Source: [Clostridium] aerotolerans DSM 5434 (GTDB lineage Bacteria > Bacillota > Clostridia > Lachnospirales > Lachnospiraceae). From it: a DNA stretch of 64,000 nt. The first letter of the stretch is position 1. Every line of letters begins with the position of its first letter. The stretch is taken from NCBI RefSeq assembly GCF_000687555.1, contig NZ_JHWJ01000014.1, forward strand, positions 1 to 64,000, read 5' to 3'. The notes below the pieces were generated by a model, which saw only the letters and a list, made by a program, of their open reading frames with translations, did no database searches and had not been told where the DNA came from. A program made the position numbers and the translations under genes. This document shows positions 9,014-17,784 of the stretch, piece by piece.

Positions 9014-9406
9014 ATGGATGATAACAACAAAAATTACGGGAAAGTGCCCCAGCTTCCTCCTTCCGGATCCTTTATGAGCTATTGGTCTGTGTTCCTGGGA
9101 GGTCTTGGACTGGTAAGCGGCTGCCTTCCTTTATTCAGCATCTGGAATCTTCCGGCCGGACTGTTTTTCGGACTGGGCGGTATCGCATGCGCAGTACTTT
9201 CCAGACATGGAAAACCATTTACCCAACAGGCTCAGCTTGGTCTGATTCTTTCTGTTATTTCTCTTGTCTGCGGTCTGCTGATGTCTTTATTCATTATCTT
9301 TGTTTATGATACCATGGATACCAACACTGCTCTTGGCCGTTATTTCAGAGAAACCATTGAAACCACTACCCAGGTCCTAATTCCTAGTCGTGGCGCCGGG
9401 CAATAA
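9014..9406 (+). CDS. DUF4190-like small membrane protein, 130 aa
   Basis: The protein has a short polar N-terminus and then three hydrophobic stretches: about residues 22-45 (YWSVFLGGLGLVSGCLPLF), 48-62 (AGLFFGLGGIACAVL) and 75-98 (LGLILSVISLVCGLLMSLFI). The GLxxGIL...SR....AxxGLILSVISLV pattern resembles DUF4190 membrane proteins, whose function is unknown. The frame is open 61 codons further upstream, but the ATG at 9014 has a GAGGT site and lies downstream of a good promoter; the upstream part overlaps that promoter. It converges with the DUF2752 gene. Confidence 0.7.
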   Translation: MDDNNKNYGKVPQLPPSGSFMSYWSVFLGGLGLVSGCLPLFSIWNLPAGLFFGLGGIACAVLSRHGKPFTQQAQLGLILSVISLVCGLLMSLFIIFVYDTMDTNTALGRYFRETIETTTQVLIPSRGAGQ

Positions 9407-9411
9407 TCTTA

Positions 9412-9756
9412 TTAAAAGATAGGAAGTAAATCCACGCCCCGAAAGACCAGCATATAATTTTTAAAAATCCAGTTTACCACCACGATGGCGGCCCCTGTGA
9501 GAATAAAGAATCGAACTCGTTTCTTATGATCCATGGGGCGGCTGTTTTTTTTGGAGATTTTTCGAAGAATGACCTCCAAAAGAATCACAAAAACGGTATA
9601 AAGGACCAGCGGGTGATATTGAAAGCTCATCCGCAGGTCCCCGCTTAATAAGGACAGGACCGCCCTTGTTCCGCCGCACCCCGGACAGTAAAGTCCGGTG
9701 AGGGATTGGAACATGCAGGGAGGTCCAAATTTTAATATTTGTTTTAACCAATTCAT
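9412..9756 (-). CDS. DUF2752 membrane protein
   Basis: The protein has 114 residues. The DUF2752 signature CPGCGGTRAVLSLLSGDLRMSFQYHP appears in two parts at about residues 24-48: a CxxC-type cysteine pair and the TRA helix, then the helix before two hydrophobic segments (LVLYTVFVILLEVILR and FFILTGAAIVVVNWIF). It is a small inner-membrane protein of unknown role. It begins 12 bases after the lysC stop, so it is probably the last gene of the ACT-hom-lysC transcript, though the context gives no clear link to amino acid synthesis. Confidence 0.8.
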   Translation of the reverse strand: MNWLKQILKFGPPCMFQSLTGLYCPGCGGTRAVLSLLSGDLRMSFQYHPLVLYTVFVILLEVILRKISKKNSRPMDHKKRVRFFILTGAAIVVVNWIFKNYMLVFRGVDLLPIF

Positions 9757-9768
9757 TGTATCACCTGT

Positions 9769-10977
9769 TTAATCTGCCAGATCAAAGGCATCATGAACCG
9801 TTCTCATGGAACGCTCCACATCTGCTTCATCAATCAGAACGGTTATCCGAATCTCAGAAGTTGCGATCATCTTAATATTTACATTGGCATTGGAAAGTGC
9901 CTCAAACATCTTGGCTGCTACTCCAGGATTGCTTGACATTCCGGCACCGATGATGGATATCTTCGCTACGCCTTCCTCACTGGTCACATCCTGAGCCGTA
10001 ATGGTAGTCATGTTCTCTCTCAAGAGATCCATGGTCTCTTTTAAGTCTGTCTTTGCTACGGTAAAGGAAATGTCTTTTCTCTCTTCCCGTCCGATGGACT
10101 GAATGATTATGTCGACGTTTATGTTATGCTTTGCCAGGAGATTAAAAATCCGAAATGCTATTCCCGGCATATTTTTTACTCCAATGACCGATATACGGGC
10201 AACGTTCTTATCTGCGGCAACTCCGCTAACCAGCATTCTTTCCATTTTTGCTTCCTCCTTGACAACCGTACCTTCTTCCCTTGTGAGACTTGATCGGACA
10301 ACTAACTGTACTCCATACCTCTTTGCCATTTCCACGGAACGGTTATGAAGAACCTTTGCTCCCAGGGAAGCAAATTCCAGCATCTCGTCATAGGAAACTT
10401 CGGGAAGCTTTCTGGCGTTTTCCACGATTCTTGGATCTGCTGTGTATACACCATCCACGTCCGTGTATATTTCACAGGCATCTGCATGAAGGGCTGCTGC
10501 CAAAGCAACGGCTGTGGTGTCGGAGCCGCCTCTTCCGAGGGTTGTTAAGTCATCGTATTTATTGACACCCTGAAAACCGGTGATGACTACGATCTTTCTG
10601 GAATCCAGTTCATGGAGGATTCTTTCGGTATCGATCTTCTTTAATTTGGCTGTGCCGTAAGCGGAGGTGGTATGCATGGCCACCTGAGCTGCATTTAGTG
10701 AAACAGCAGGCACGCCAAGCTCATGAAAGGCCATGGCCATAAGGGCCACGCTTACCTGCTCTCCGGTTGCTAAAAGCATATCCAGCTCTCTCTTTGGAGG
10801 ATTTGGATTTATCTCAAGAGCCTTGGCAATGAGTCCGTCTGTTGTCTTACCCATAGCGGATAATACGACCACTACCTGATTGCCTTTTTCATACTCCTCA
10901 ATACAACGCTTTGCTACATTGAAAATTCTTTCCTTGTCTGCGACGGAGCTGCCGCCAAACTTCTTGACTACTAACAT
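9769..10977 (-). CDS. lysC: Aspartate kinase
   Basis: This enzyme phosphorylates aspartate, the committed step towards lysine, threonine, methionine and diaminopimelate. The 402-residue product has the kinase motif KFGGSSV at residues 6-12, the substrate loop TLGRGGSDTTA at 146-156, and two C-terminal ACT domains (about 262-330 and 340-402) that bind feedback inhibitors. An internal start that would give the small beta subunit is not obvious here. AGGAGG precedes the ATG. It follows hom by 19 bases. Which amino acid inhibits it cannot be told from the sequence. Confidence 0.96.
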   Translation of the reverse strand: MLVVKKFGGSSVADKERIFNVAKRCIEEYEKGNQVVVVLSAMGKTTDGLIAKALEINPNPPKRELDMLLATGEQVSVALMAMAFHELGVPAVSLNAAQVAMHTTSAYGTAKLKKIDTERILHELDSRKIVVITGFQGVNKYDDLTTLGRGGSDTTAVALAAALHADACEIYTDVDGVYTADPRIVENARKLPEVSYDEMLEFASLGAKVLHNRSVEMAKRYGVQLVVRSSLTREEGTVVKEEAKMERMLVSGVAADKNVARISVIGVKNMPGIAFRIFNLLAKHNINVDIIIQSIGREERKDISFTVAKTDLKETMDLLRENMTTITAQDVTSEEGVAKISIIGAGMSSNPGVAAKMFEALSNANVNIKMIATSEIRITVLIDEADVERSMRTVHDAFDLAD

Positions 10978-10996
10978 TGTTGCCTCCTGGCGAAAA

Positions 10997-12211
10997 TTAG
11001 AATTCTGCGCGGATGCGCTGTCTGATTCCTGACAGCTTTTTCGCTCTGTTGTCGTACTCTTTTTCTGTCATGGACTCTGTTACGACAGCAAATTCATCCA
11101 TGTGGTCAAGCTCTATGGCCTCCACGGTACCAAACACTTCTTCCACTTCCTTTAATCGCTTAGACGCGATTCCCTTAATTCGTACAAAGTAGCGGAAAGA
11201 CATGGTCTCCATCGGGTAGATCTTAAGGCTTTCTTCATCCCAGCCAAGTTCCACATGCTGGTCTTCATTGTTAAGAGCTTCTATAATGTCTGCAATCACT
11301 GCGCTGGCTGTGGGAAGCTTTCCAGCTCCGCTGCCATAGAACATGGAGGTTCCAAGCATGTTTCCTTTTACTAAAATACCGTTATAAACGTCACTGACGG
11401 AATACAGAGGGTGGTCCATTCCGATCATGACCGGTGCCACAAATGCATGAGCAGCCCCTTGTTCCAGACGGCTGGAGCCTAACAGCTTAATGGAGGTCCT
11501 TAAGCTTTCTGCGTAAGCAAAATCCACATCTGTGATATTTGTTATCCCTTCTGTATAAATATGCTCGTAATTCACTTCGTGACCCGCTGCCATGGCAGTT
11601 AAAATGGCAATTTTTCTGCAGGTATCATGTCCTTCCACATCTGCTTCGGGATTGCGCTCGGCATAGCCTAAATCCTGGGCTTCCCTTAAGGCATTCTCAA
11701 AGGTGTCTCCGTTTTTGTCCATCTTAGTCAGTATGTAGTTGGTGGTTCCGTTTAAGATTCCGGTGATTTCCTCAATCTCTTCTCCTGCAAGAGAGGTATA
11801 GAGAGGGCGAATAACAGGAATACCGCCGCCTACGCTGGCTTCAAAGAGAAAGTTCACCTTGTGTTCTTTTGCGATGCGAATCAGTTCTGTTCCGTATGCG
11901 GCTACCAGTGCTTTATTGGAGGTCGCCACATGCTTTCCTGCTTCCAGGCTTGCTTTTACAAAGGCATAGGCTGGCTTTAAGCCGCCCATTGTTTCAATTA
12001 CCATGGAAACTTCCGGGTCATTCACTATCACGGAAAAATCATGAACAATTTTGTCTTCCACCGGCGTACCTGGAAATTCTCTTAAATCCAGAATGTATTT
12101 AACGGAAACAGGTTCGCCTACCTTTTTGGCTATGACCTCTTTATTTCTATCTAATATCTCAACAACACCAGAACCGATGGTACCATAGCCCATAACTGCA
12201 ACATTTTTCAT
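10997..12211 (-). CDS. hom: Homoserine dehydrogenase
   Basis: This enzyme reduces aspartate semialdehyde to homoserine for threonine and methionine. The product has 404 residues. The Rossmann loop GYGTIGSG is at residues 8-15; NGTTNYILTKM and the catalytic region with AEADVEGHDxxxK-like NPEADVEGHDTCRKI are in the middle; a short ACT-like domain (YFVRIKG onward, about residues 335-404) ends the protein. It starts 6 bases after the ACT regulator stop and precedes lysC, which makes an aspartate-family operon. Confidence 0.95.
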   Translation of the reverse strand: MKNVAVMGYGTIGSGVVEILDRNKEVIAKKVGEPVSVKYILDLREFPGTPVEDKIVHDFSVIVNDPEVSMVIETMGGLKPAYAFVKASLEAGKHVATSNKALVAAYGTELIRIAKEHKVNFLFEASVGGGIPVIRPLYTSLAGEEIEEITGILNGTTNYILTKMDKNGDTFENALREAQDLGYAERNPEADVEGHDTCRKIAILTAMAAGHEVNYEHIYTEGITNITDVDFAYAESLRTSIKLLGSSRLEQGAAHAFVAPVMIGMDHPLYSVSDVYNGILVKGNMLGTSMFYGSGAGKLPTASAVIADIIEALNNEDQHVELGWDEESLKIYPMETMSFRYFVRIKGIASKRLKEVEEVFGTVEAIELDHMDEFAVVTESMTEKEYDNRAKKLSGIRQRIRAEF

Positions 12212-12217
12212 ATCATT

Positions 12218-12661
12218 CTACTCCCTGGCTAATATTTTTACGTAATGAACCCCATTCTTTACTTCCATATCTTCCACCATCCCCGATACATTTCCAGTGG
12301 TTTCAAGTACTTCCACACTGAGAGTCAAGGTAGCGACTCCATTGACCGGGATACTCTGGTGAATGGTCAGGATATTGGCACGGTATACCGCTACTACGTG
12401 GAGAAGATCCGACAGCAAACCTGGTTCATCATCCATCTGCATCACAAGTGTAATGGTTTTCCCTTTTGTGTTATCGTAAAACGGAAAGATATCATCCTTA
12501 TACTTATAAAAAGAGCTGCGGCTGATTCCGACCCGGTCAGTCGCCTCCTGAACGGTGATGACACGCTCCGATTCCAACAGTTTTTTTGCCTCTACTACTT
12601 TCAGCAATACTTCAGGTACAGCTTTCTGCTTTACCACAAAATATTTACTCTTTTCTTCCAT
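12218..12661 (-). CDS. UPF0735 ACT-domain protein (PheB-like)
   Basis: The product is 147 aa from the ATG at 12661, the usual family length. The N-terminal half has an HTH-like segment (TVQEATDRVGISRSSFYKYKDDIF, about residues 42-65, quoted here in part as EATDRVGISRSSFYKY). The C-terminal half is an ACT domain (LVMQMDDEPGLLSDLLHVVA, residues 74-93 onward). The family is thought to sense an amino acid and regulate; the ligand is not established. The frame is open 29 codons further upstream, but that part encodes the leader hairpin. It is the first gene of the hom-lysC operon, a sensible place for a local regulator. Confidence 0.85.
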   Translation of the reverse strand: MEEKSKYFVVKQKAVPEVLLKVVEAKKLLESERVITVQEATDRVGISRSSFYKYKDDIFPFYDNTKGKTITLVMQMDDEPGLLSDLLHVVAVYRANILTIHQSIPVNGVATLTLSVEVLETTGNVSGMVEDMEVKNGVHYVKILARE

Positions 12662-12666
12662 AAAAA

Positions 12667-12724
12667 AATATCTTCCCTTCTGTGTCCGCAACAGAAAAAC
12701 ATCTGTGCTCATAGGGAAGATATT
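12667..12724 (-). promoter_or_regulatory. Leader hairpin covering the ribosome binding site of the ACT-hom-lysC operon
   Basis: A perfect 12-bp inverted repeat, AATATCTTCCCT (minus strand 12724-12713) and AGGGAAGATATT (12678-12667), encloses a 34-base loop that has its own small ACAGA/TCTGT hairpin. The 3' arm contains the AAGGGAAG ribosome binding site and is followed by a run of T directly before the ATG. It could act as a terminator-like attenuator or as a translational block. Confidence 0.6.
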
Positions 12725-12798
12725 ATCATATTTGTGAATGGTATGCAACTCTTTTTCTATTTATTTTCTTCGTTTTTTGTAAAAATACGTTGAAAATT

Positions 12799-13933
12799 CT
12801 ATTCTGATTGGTCCTCGCTCATCTTTGATCCAGTGCTTATCCAGCGGAGGTACGCGTACATGAACTGGTCTAAAGAACCGTCTAATACGCTGTTTACATT
12901 GCCGGTTTCTGCATTGGTTCTATGATCTTTGACCATGGTATAAGGCTGCAGAACATAGGAACGAATCTGATTTCCCCAGCCGATTTCTGTCACATCGCCT
13001 CGAATGCCGGAAAGCTTCTCTGCATTCTCCTGCTGCTTTAACAGATAAAGCTTGGCCTTTAACATCTGCATTGCCTTGTCTTTATTCTGGAACTGGGAAC
13101 GTTCATTCTGGCACTGAACCACGATTCCTGTAGGAATGTGAGTGATACGGATGGCTGAAGAGGTCTTATTGATATGCTGTCCACCGGCTCCACTGGATCG
13201 GTAGGTATCAATTCGTAAATCCTCATCGTTGACCTCCACATCAAGGTCCTCTTCAATGTCAGGCATGACATCACAGGAAACAAAGGACGTCTGGCGTTTG
13301 CCGGCTGCATTAAAGGGTGAGATTCTTACCAGACGGTGAACTCCCTTTTCTGATTTTAAATAGCCGTAGGCATTGATGCCGTTGACCTGAATGGTAACAG
13401 ACTTAATGCCTGCTTCATCTCCGTCAAGATAGTCAAGGACTTCAATCTGAAAGCCTTTTTTCTCTGACCAGCGGCAGAACATACGGTAAAGCATGCTGCA
13501 CCAGTCACAGGATTCGGTTCCACCAGCCCCTGCGTTTAACTTAAGGATGGCATTATGGTTGTCGTATTCCCCGGATAACAGGGTGCTTATCCGCATGGCC
13601 TCCAGCTTTTCCTTAAACTCACGAAGCATCTCTTCCACCTCGGGAACTAAGGAAGGATCATTTTCTTCATTTCCCATCTCTATCATGACGCCAATGTCTT
13701 CGTACTGCTGTTCTAATTCTTTATAACCGCCTACTGTATCTTTTAAATTCTTGGCAAGCTGAACGATCTTTGTAGATTTTTCCGGATCTTCCCAGAAGCC
13801 CGGTTCTTCCATGGATTTGTCCAGCTCATCGATTCTCTTTAACTTATTATCTAAGTCAAAGTGAATCCCTCACTTCCACTAATGGTTTTTGAAACGTTGA
13901 TAATTCATATTTGTACTGATCTAACTCTACCAC
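12799..13933 (-). CDS. prfB: Peptide chain release factor 2 (programmed +1 frameshift)
   Basis: RF2 recognises UGA and UAA stops. The GGQ motif that triggers peptide release is in SSGAGGQHINKTSSAIR, and SPF-type recognition lies in VRISPFNAAGKRQTSF. The main frame covers 12799-13855. The first 25 codons lie in another frame, starting at GTG 13933 (reading VELDQYKYELS, the usual RF2 beginning) and running to CTT TGA C at 13861-13855. A +1 slip there joins them to DLDNKLKRIDELDKSMEEPGFW. A frame-naive annotation would miss the N-terminus. It lies downstream of secA, as in many Firmicutes. Confidence 0.93.
13855..13871 (-). promoter_or_regulatory. prfB programmed frameshift site
   Basis: The minus strand reads AGGGATTCACTTTGAC: a Shine-Dalgarno-like AGGGA, then CTT TGA C. 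This is the known RF2 autoregulatory site: when RF2 is scarce the ribosome pauses at UGA and slips +1 from CUU to UUU. The spacing between AGGGA and CTT is slightly longer than in the E. coli site. Confidence 0.9.
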
Positions 13934-13973
13934 TGTGTCACCCACTTTCTGATTTTGATATTTATAAATATAA

Positions 13974-14011
13974 AATTGGGGCCCGCCCTTTCACAGGTGC
14001 GGACTCCAATC
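13974..14011 (-). terminator. Terminator after secA
   Basis: An imperfect hairpin (ATTGGGGCCCGCC with GGTGCGGACTCCAAT, 13975-14010) directly follows the secA stop on the minus strand, and a T-rich tract (TTTTATATTTAT) comes after it. It would separate secA from prfB. Confidence 0.55.
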
Positions 14012-14021
14012 CTATAAAATA

Positions 14022-16592
14022 CTATACTATTTTACGTCCGCAGCACTGTTTGTACTTTTTACCGGAACCGCATGGACATGGATCGTTTGGATAAACCTTT
14101 GCCTCTACCTTTTTCACAGGGGCTTTAGCTGCACTTTCATCCTTGTTGGTTCCTGTCACTTTGGCAGCAGGCTCTCTTTCGACTTTCTGCTCAACCCGAA
14201 TATGGAAGAGGACTCTTACAGTCTCTTCACGGATGGCTGCTATCATCTCATCAAACATCTGATAGCCGTTCATCTTATATTCTACCAGAGGATCTCTCTG
14301 GCCATACGCCTGAAGGCCGATACTCTGACGAAGCTGATCCATATCGTCGATATGGGACATCCATTTATTATCGATTACTTTTAAGAGAATTACTCGCTCG
14401 ATTTCACGAATCTGCTCTGCTTCCGGGAATTCAACTTCTTTGGATTCATAAAGCTTAATGGCTTCTTCCTTCAGCATGTGCTTTAATTCATTCTTACGGA
14501 TCTTCTTATCTTCTGGAATGGTAATTGGCTTTAACGGAATTACGGAAAGAAGTAAGGTATTCAGTTCGTTTAAATCCCAGTCTTCCGGTGCCTGATCCTC
14601 TGTAATACAAAGGTCAACTGCATTTTCTACAATATCTGTCACCATCTTTAAGATGACGTCACGCATATTGTCTCCGTCTAATACTTTTCTTCTCTCGGCA
14701 TAGATGACCTCACGCTGGTCGTTCATGACCTCGTCGTATTTTAAGAGGTTCTCACGAATTCCGTAGTTATTGGTCTCTATCTTCATCTGCGCTTTTTCAA
14801 TGGCATTGGAGAGCATCTTATGCTCGATTTCCTCGCCTTCGGGCACACCAAGGGTATTGAACATGGTTACAAGTCGCTCGGAACCAAAGAGACGCATTAA
14901 ATCGTCTTCCAGGGAGATATAGAATCTGGATTCACCTGGGTCACCCTGACGTCCGGCACGGCCACGGAGCTGATTGTCGATACGGCGTGATTCATGACGC
15001 TCGGTACCGATGATCTTTAAACCGCCTGCTGCTTTTGACTCGTCATCTAGCTTAATATCCGTACCACGGCCTGCCATGTTGGTAGCAATGGTAACTGCTT
15101 TGTGGACACCGGCATCGGCTACGATCTCAGCCTCCAGCTCATGGTATTTGGCATTCAGTACCTTATGAGCAATGCCGCGGCGCTTTAACATACCGCTGAG
15201 CATCTCGGATGTCTCGATGGTAATCGTACCAACCAGAACGGGCTGTCCCTTCTGATAAGCCTCTTCTACCTCTCTGCAAACTGCCTCAAACTTTTCTTTC
15301 TTTGTCTTATAAACGGCGTCTTCCCGGTCGTTACGTGCGATCGGACGGTTGGTTGGAATAGAAATAGCATCCATGCCGTAGGTATTACGGAATTCCTTCT
15401 CCTCTGTAAGAGCGGTACCCGTCATACCTGATTTCTTTGTATACTTATTAAAGAAGTTCTGGAAGGTAATGGTAGCAAGTGTCTTACTCTCTCTGCGCAC
15501 ATTTACATGTTCCTTCGCTTCAATGGCCTGATGAAGACCGTCAGAATAACGTCTTCCCGGCATGATACGTCCGGTAAATTCATCTACGATCAGTACTTCA
15601 TCGTCTTTTACTACATAATCCTTATCACGGAACATCAGGTTGTTGGCACGGAGCGCAAGAATGATGTTGTGCTGGATCTCTAAGTTCTGAGGATCGGAAA
15701 GGTTTTCAATATGAAAGAACTGCTCTACCTTTTCCACACCCTGCTCGGTTAAGTTCACTACTTTATCTTTTTCATCGACTATGAAATCACCGGTTTCTGT
15801 AATTTCTTCGCCCATGATGGCTGCCATCTTGGAAAACTCAGCAGAAGCCTCACCGCGCTCTAACTGGCGGGCAAGAATGTCACAGACTTCATATAATTTT
15901 GTAGACTTACCACTCTGACCAGAAATAATAAGAGGTGTTCTGGCCTCATCGATCAGCACAGAGTCAACCTCATCAATAATACAGAAATCAAGATTTCTTA
16001 ATACCATCTGTTCTTTATAGATGGCCATGTTATCTCTTAAATAATCAAAACCAAGTTCATTATTGGTTACGTATGTGATGTCACAATTATAAGCATCACG
16101 TCTTTCATCGGAGTTCATGGAGTTTAATACAACGCCTACAGTCATACCTAAGAACTCATGAATTCTTCCCATCCACTCCGCATCACGCTTTGCCAGGTAA
16201 TCATTGACCGTTACGATCTGCACGCCATTGCCTGCAAGTGCGTTTAAATATGCCGGACAGGTAGATACCAGGGTTTTACCTTCACCGGTCTTCATCTCCG
16301 CAATACGACCCTGATGAAGAACGATACCACCGATTAACTGAACACGGAAATGTTCCATATTAAGAACTCTGCGTCCAGCCTCTCTTACGGTTGCAAATGC
16401 TTCAGGTAATATATCGTCAAGAGTCTCGCCTGCTGCCAGTCTCTCTTTAAACAGCTTTGTGTTGTTCTTCAGCTCTTCATCCGTAAGGGCTACCATAGTC
16501 GGACGGAGTGCCTCTATTTTATCCACAATGGGATGGATCAATTTTAATTCTCTTTCACTATGAGTTCCAAATATTTTCTGAACGAGGTTCAT
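14022..16592 (-). CDS. secA: Preprotein translocase ATPase SecA
   Basis: SecA drives secretory proteins through SecYEG using ATP. The 856-residue product is full length. Walker A (KTGEGKT) is at residues 101-107 and DEVD at 207-210, with [12 protein letters not shown] just after. The preprotein cross-linking domain, the second nucleotide-binding fold ([21 protein letters not shown]) and a C-terminal zinc-binding SEC-C tail ([16 protein letters not shown]) follow in order. A good sigma-A promoter with an extended -10 lies upstream. yajC, another Sec component, is about 4 kb away. Confidence 0.97.
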   Translation of the reverse strand: MNLVQKIFGTHSERELKLIHPIVDKIEALRPTMVALTDEELKNNTKLFKERLAAGETLDDILPEAFATVREAGRRVLNMEHFRVQLIGGIVLHQGRIAEMKTGEGKTLVSTCPAYLNALAGNGVQIVTVNDYLAKRDAEWMGRIHEFLGMTVGVVLNSMNSDERRDAYNCDITYVTNNELGFDYLRDNMAIYKEQMVLRNLDFCIIDEVDSVLIDEARTPLIISGQSGKSTKLYEVCDILARQLERGEASAEFSKMAAIMGEEITETGDFIVDEKDKVVNLTEQGVEKVEQFFHIENLSDPQNLEIQHNIILALRANNLMFRDKDYVVKDDEVLIVDEFTGRIMPGRRYSDGLHQAIEAKEHVNVRRESKTLATITFQNFFNKYTKKSGMTGTALTEEKEFRNTYGMDAISIPTNRPIARNDREDAVYKTKKEKFEAVCREVEEAYQKGQPVLVGTITIETSEMLSGMLKRRGIAHKVLNAKYHELEAEIVADAGVHKAVTIATNMAGRGTDIKLDDESKAAGGLKIIGTERHESRRIDNQLRGRAGRQGDPGESRFYISLEDDLMRLFGSERLVTMFNTLGVPEGEEIEHKMLSNAIEKAQMKIETNNYGIRENLLKYDEVMNDQREVIYAERRKVLDGDNMRDVILKMVTDIVENAVDLCITEDQAPEDWDLNELNTLLLSVIPLKPITIPEDKKIRKNELKHMLKEEAIKLYESKEVEFPEAEQIREIERVILLKVIDNKWMSHIDDMDQLRQSIGLQAYGQRDPLVEYKMNGYQMFDEMIAAIREETVRVLFHIRVEQKVEREPAAKVTGTNKDESAAKAPVKKVEAKVYPNDPCPCGSGKKYKQCCGRKIV

Positions 16593-16641
16593 GTTTCATT
16601 CTCCTACTCTTCTTAACTATATACACCGTACAATCTTGTAT

Positions 16642-16670
16642 ATTGTAGCACTAACTCCTCTTTAATTCAA
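16642..16670 (-). promoter_or_regulatory. secA promoter
   Basis: On the minus strand TTGAAT (16670-16665), a 17-base spacer, and TACAAT (16647-16642) with TGC directly before it (extended -10). The hpf promoter on the opposite strand has the same -35 and the same TGC extension. Confidence 0.7.
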
Positions 16671-16816
16671 CGAATTCATAAAAAATTAACATTCTGGTAA
16701 TAATACCACCACATTCTGCCAGTTCTATTCAATTATTCCACGGCAAACAGCAGCAAAACCGGTGAAAATTATGGTTAACCTGACACATTGCACAAAAAAC
16801 ATGTTCGATTCTTTGA

Positions 16817-16944
16817 TTTTCCACATTATCCACATCCGTCTATGTGCGTTTCCCCCATTTTTATCCCCACCATTTCCTCCCATAAAAGCGTAAAAAAACA
16901 GTTATACACCGAGTTATCCACATTATCCACATTTATTCTCCACA
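16817..16944 (+). promoter_or_regulatory. Cluster of DnaA boxes between secA and hpf
   Basis: Three perfect TTATCCACA boxes occur at 16826-16834, 16914-16922 and 16923-16931, the last two directly abutting. One- or two-mismatch versions occur at 16817-16825 (TTTTCCACA), 16861-16869 (TTATCCCCA), 16902-16910 (TTATACACC) and 16936-16944 (TTCTCCACA). All seven are in the same orientation. The surrounding 600-base stretch (16593-17207) has no gene, only the two divergent promoters and AT-rich sequence. Confidence 0.75.
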
Positions 16945-17037
16945 GATTACCAGTTTTCCCGAAAAGGTCTTGAAGTGGCTGATTTTTGTATACTTGTCAT
17001 AAAATTTCCTTTTTCGACGGAAAATTCCATTTTTCCC

Positions 17038-17174
17038 TTGACTTTTTTTAAAGCCCATCTATAGTTTTTCAATAATTTGATAAAATATAAGTAGAGACAT
17101 TTCACAAATAATTCACATCAATTATCTAAAAACTTTACAATCATATTGAATTATTCTCAAAAATGTGCTATACT
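17038..17174 (+). promoter_or_regulatory. Two promoters for hpf
   Basis: Proximal: TTGAAT (17146-17151), 17-base spacer, TATACT (17169-17174) with TGC before it. Distal: TTGACT (17038-17043), 16-base spacer, TATAGT (17060-17065). Two promoters would fit growth-phase control of a ribosome hibernation factor. Confidence 0.55.
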
Positions 17175-17207
17175 ATAACCATCTCAAGAAAAAGGAGCTG
17201 ATGACTT

Positions 17208-17735
17208 ATGCGTTTTATCATTACAGGAAGAAATATTGAGGTTACATCAGGTTTACGGGAAGCGGTTGAAGACAAGCTTGGAAAATTGGATCGTTTCTTT
17301 GCTCCTGCTACAGAAGCCACAGTAAGACTCAGCGTTCAGAAAGAAATTCAGAAAATTGAAGTAACAATTCCAGTGAAAGGACATATAATCAGGGCGGAAG
17401 AATCCAGTACAGACATGTACGTCTCCATCGATCTTGTGGAAGAGATCCTGGAACGTCAGCTGAAAAAATATAAGAACAAGCTGATTGACAAAAAGCAGAA
17501 TGTCCCTTCTTTCTCAGAAGCATTTATTGAAGAAGAGAATTCATATGAAGATCATATTGAGATCGTAAAGTCAAAGAAGTTTGCAGTAAAGCCTATGGAT
17601 TCTGAAGAAGCCTGTGTACAGATGGAGCTTCTTGGACATAGCTTTTACGTATTCTTAAATGCAGATACAGACGAAGTCAATGTCGTATATAAAAGAAAAG
17701 GCGGTTCTTACGGACTCATTGAACCAGAATTTTAA
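17208..17735 (+). CDS. hpf: Ribosome hibernation promoting factor, long form
   Basis: Long HPF dimerises 70S ribosomes into inactive 100S particles. The 175-residue product has the N-terminal S30AE/RaiA domain (residues 1-100, beginning MRFIITGRNIEVTSGLREAV), a linker, and the C-terminal dimerisation domain (about 120-175; VKSKKFAVKPMDSEEACVQM, then YVFLNADTDEVNVVYKRKGG). AAGGAG precedes the ATG by 10 bases. It is a single-gene transcript with a strong terminator. Its neighbourhood with secA and prfB is the usual Firmicute synteny. Confidence 0.95.
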   Translation: MRFIITGRNIEVTSGLREAVEDKLGKLDRFFAPATEATVRLSVQKEIQKIEVTIPVKGHIIRAEESSTDMYVSIDLVEEILERQLKKYKNKLIDKKQNVPSFSEAFIEEENSYEDHIEIVKSKKFAVKPMDSEEACVQMELLGHSFYVFLNADTDEVNVVYKRKGGSYGLIEPEF

Positions 17736-17751
17736 TCATAATCATAAAGAT

Positions 17752-17784
17752 ATCAGCCAGGCAAAGCGCCTGGCTGATTTTTAG
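17752..17784. terminator. Strong terminator between hpf and trxB
   Basis: A perfect 11-bp stem ATCAGCCAGGC / GCCTGGCTGAT with a 5-base loop is followed by TTTTTAG on the plus strand. It terminates hpf and, less ideally, the convergent trxB. Confidence 0.9.

Noticed and set aside
12245-12793. 182-residue plus-strand ORF opposite the ACT regulator
   Set aside because: It is a shadow of a well-supported gene on the other strand and has no ribosome binding site.
12662-12798. T-box or lysine riboswitch before hom-lysC
   Set aside because: No T-box TGGNACC motif or lysine riboswitch core was seen; only a simple hairpin is supported.
16817-17207. oriC candidate at the DnaA-box cluster
   Set aside because: No dnaA, dnaN, recF, rpmH, parA or gidA gene is near, so calling it the chromosomal origin is not justified.
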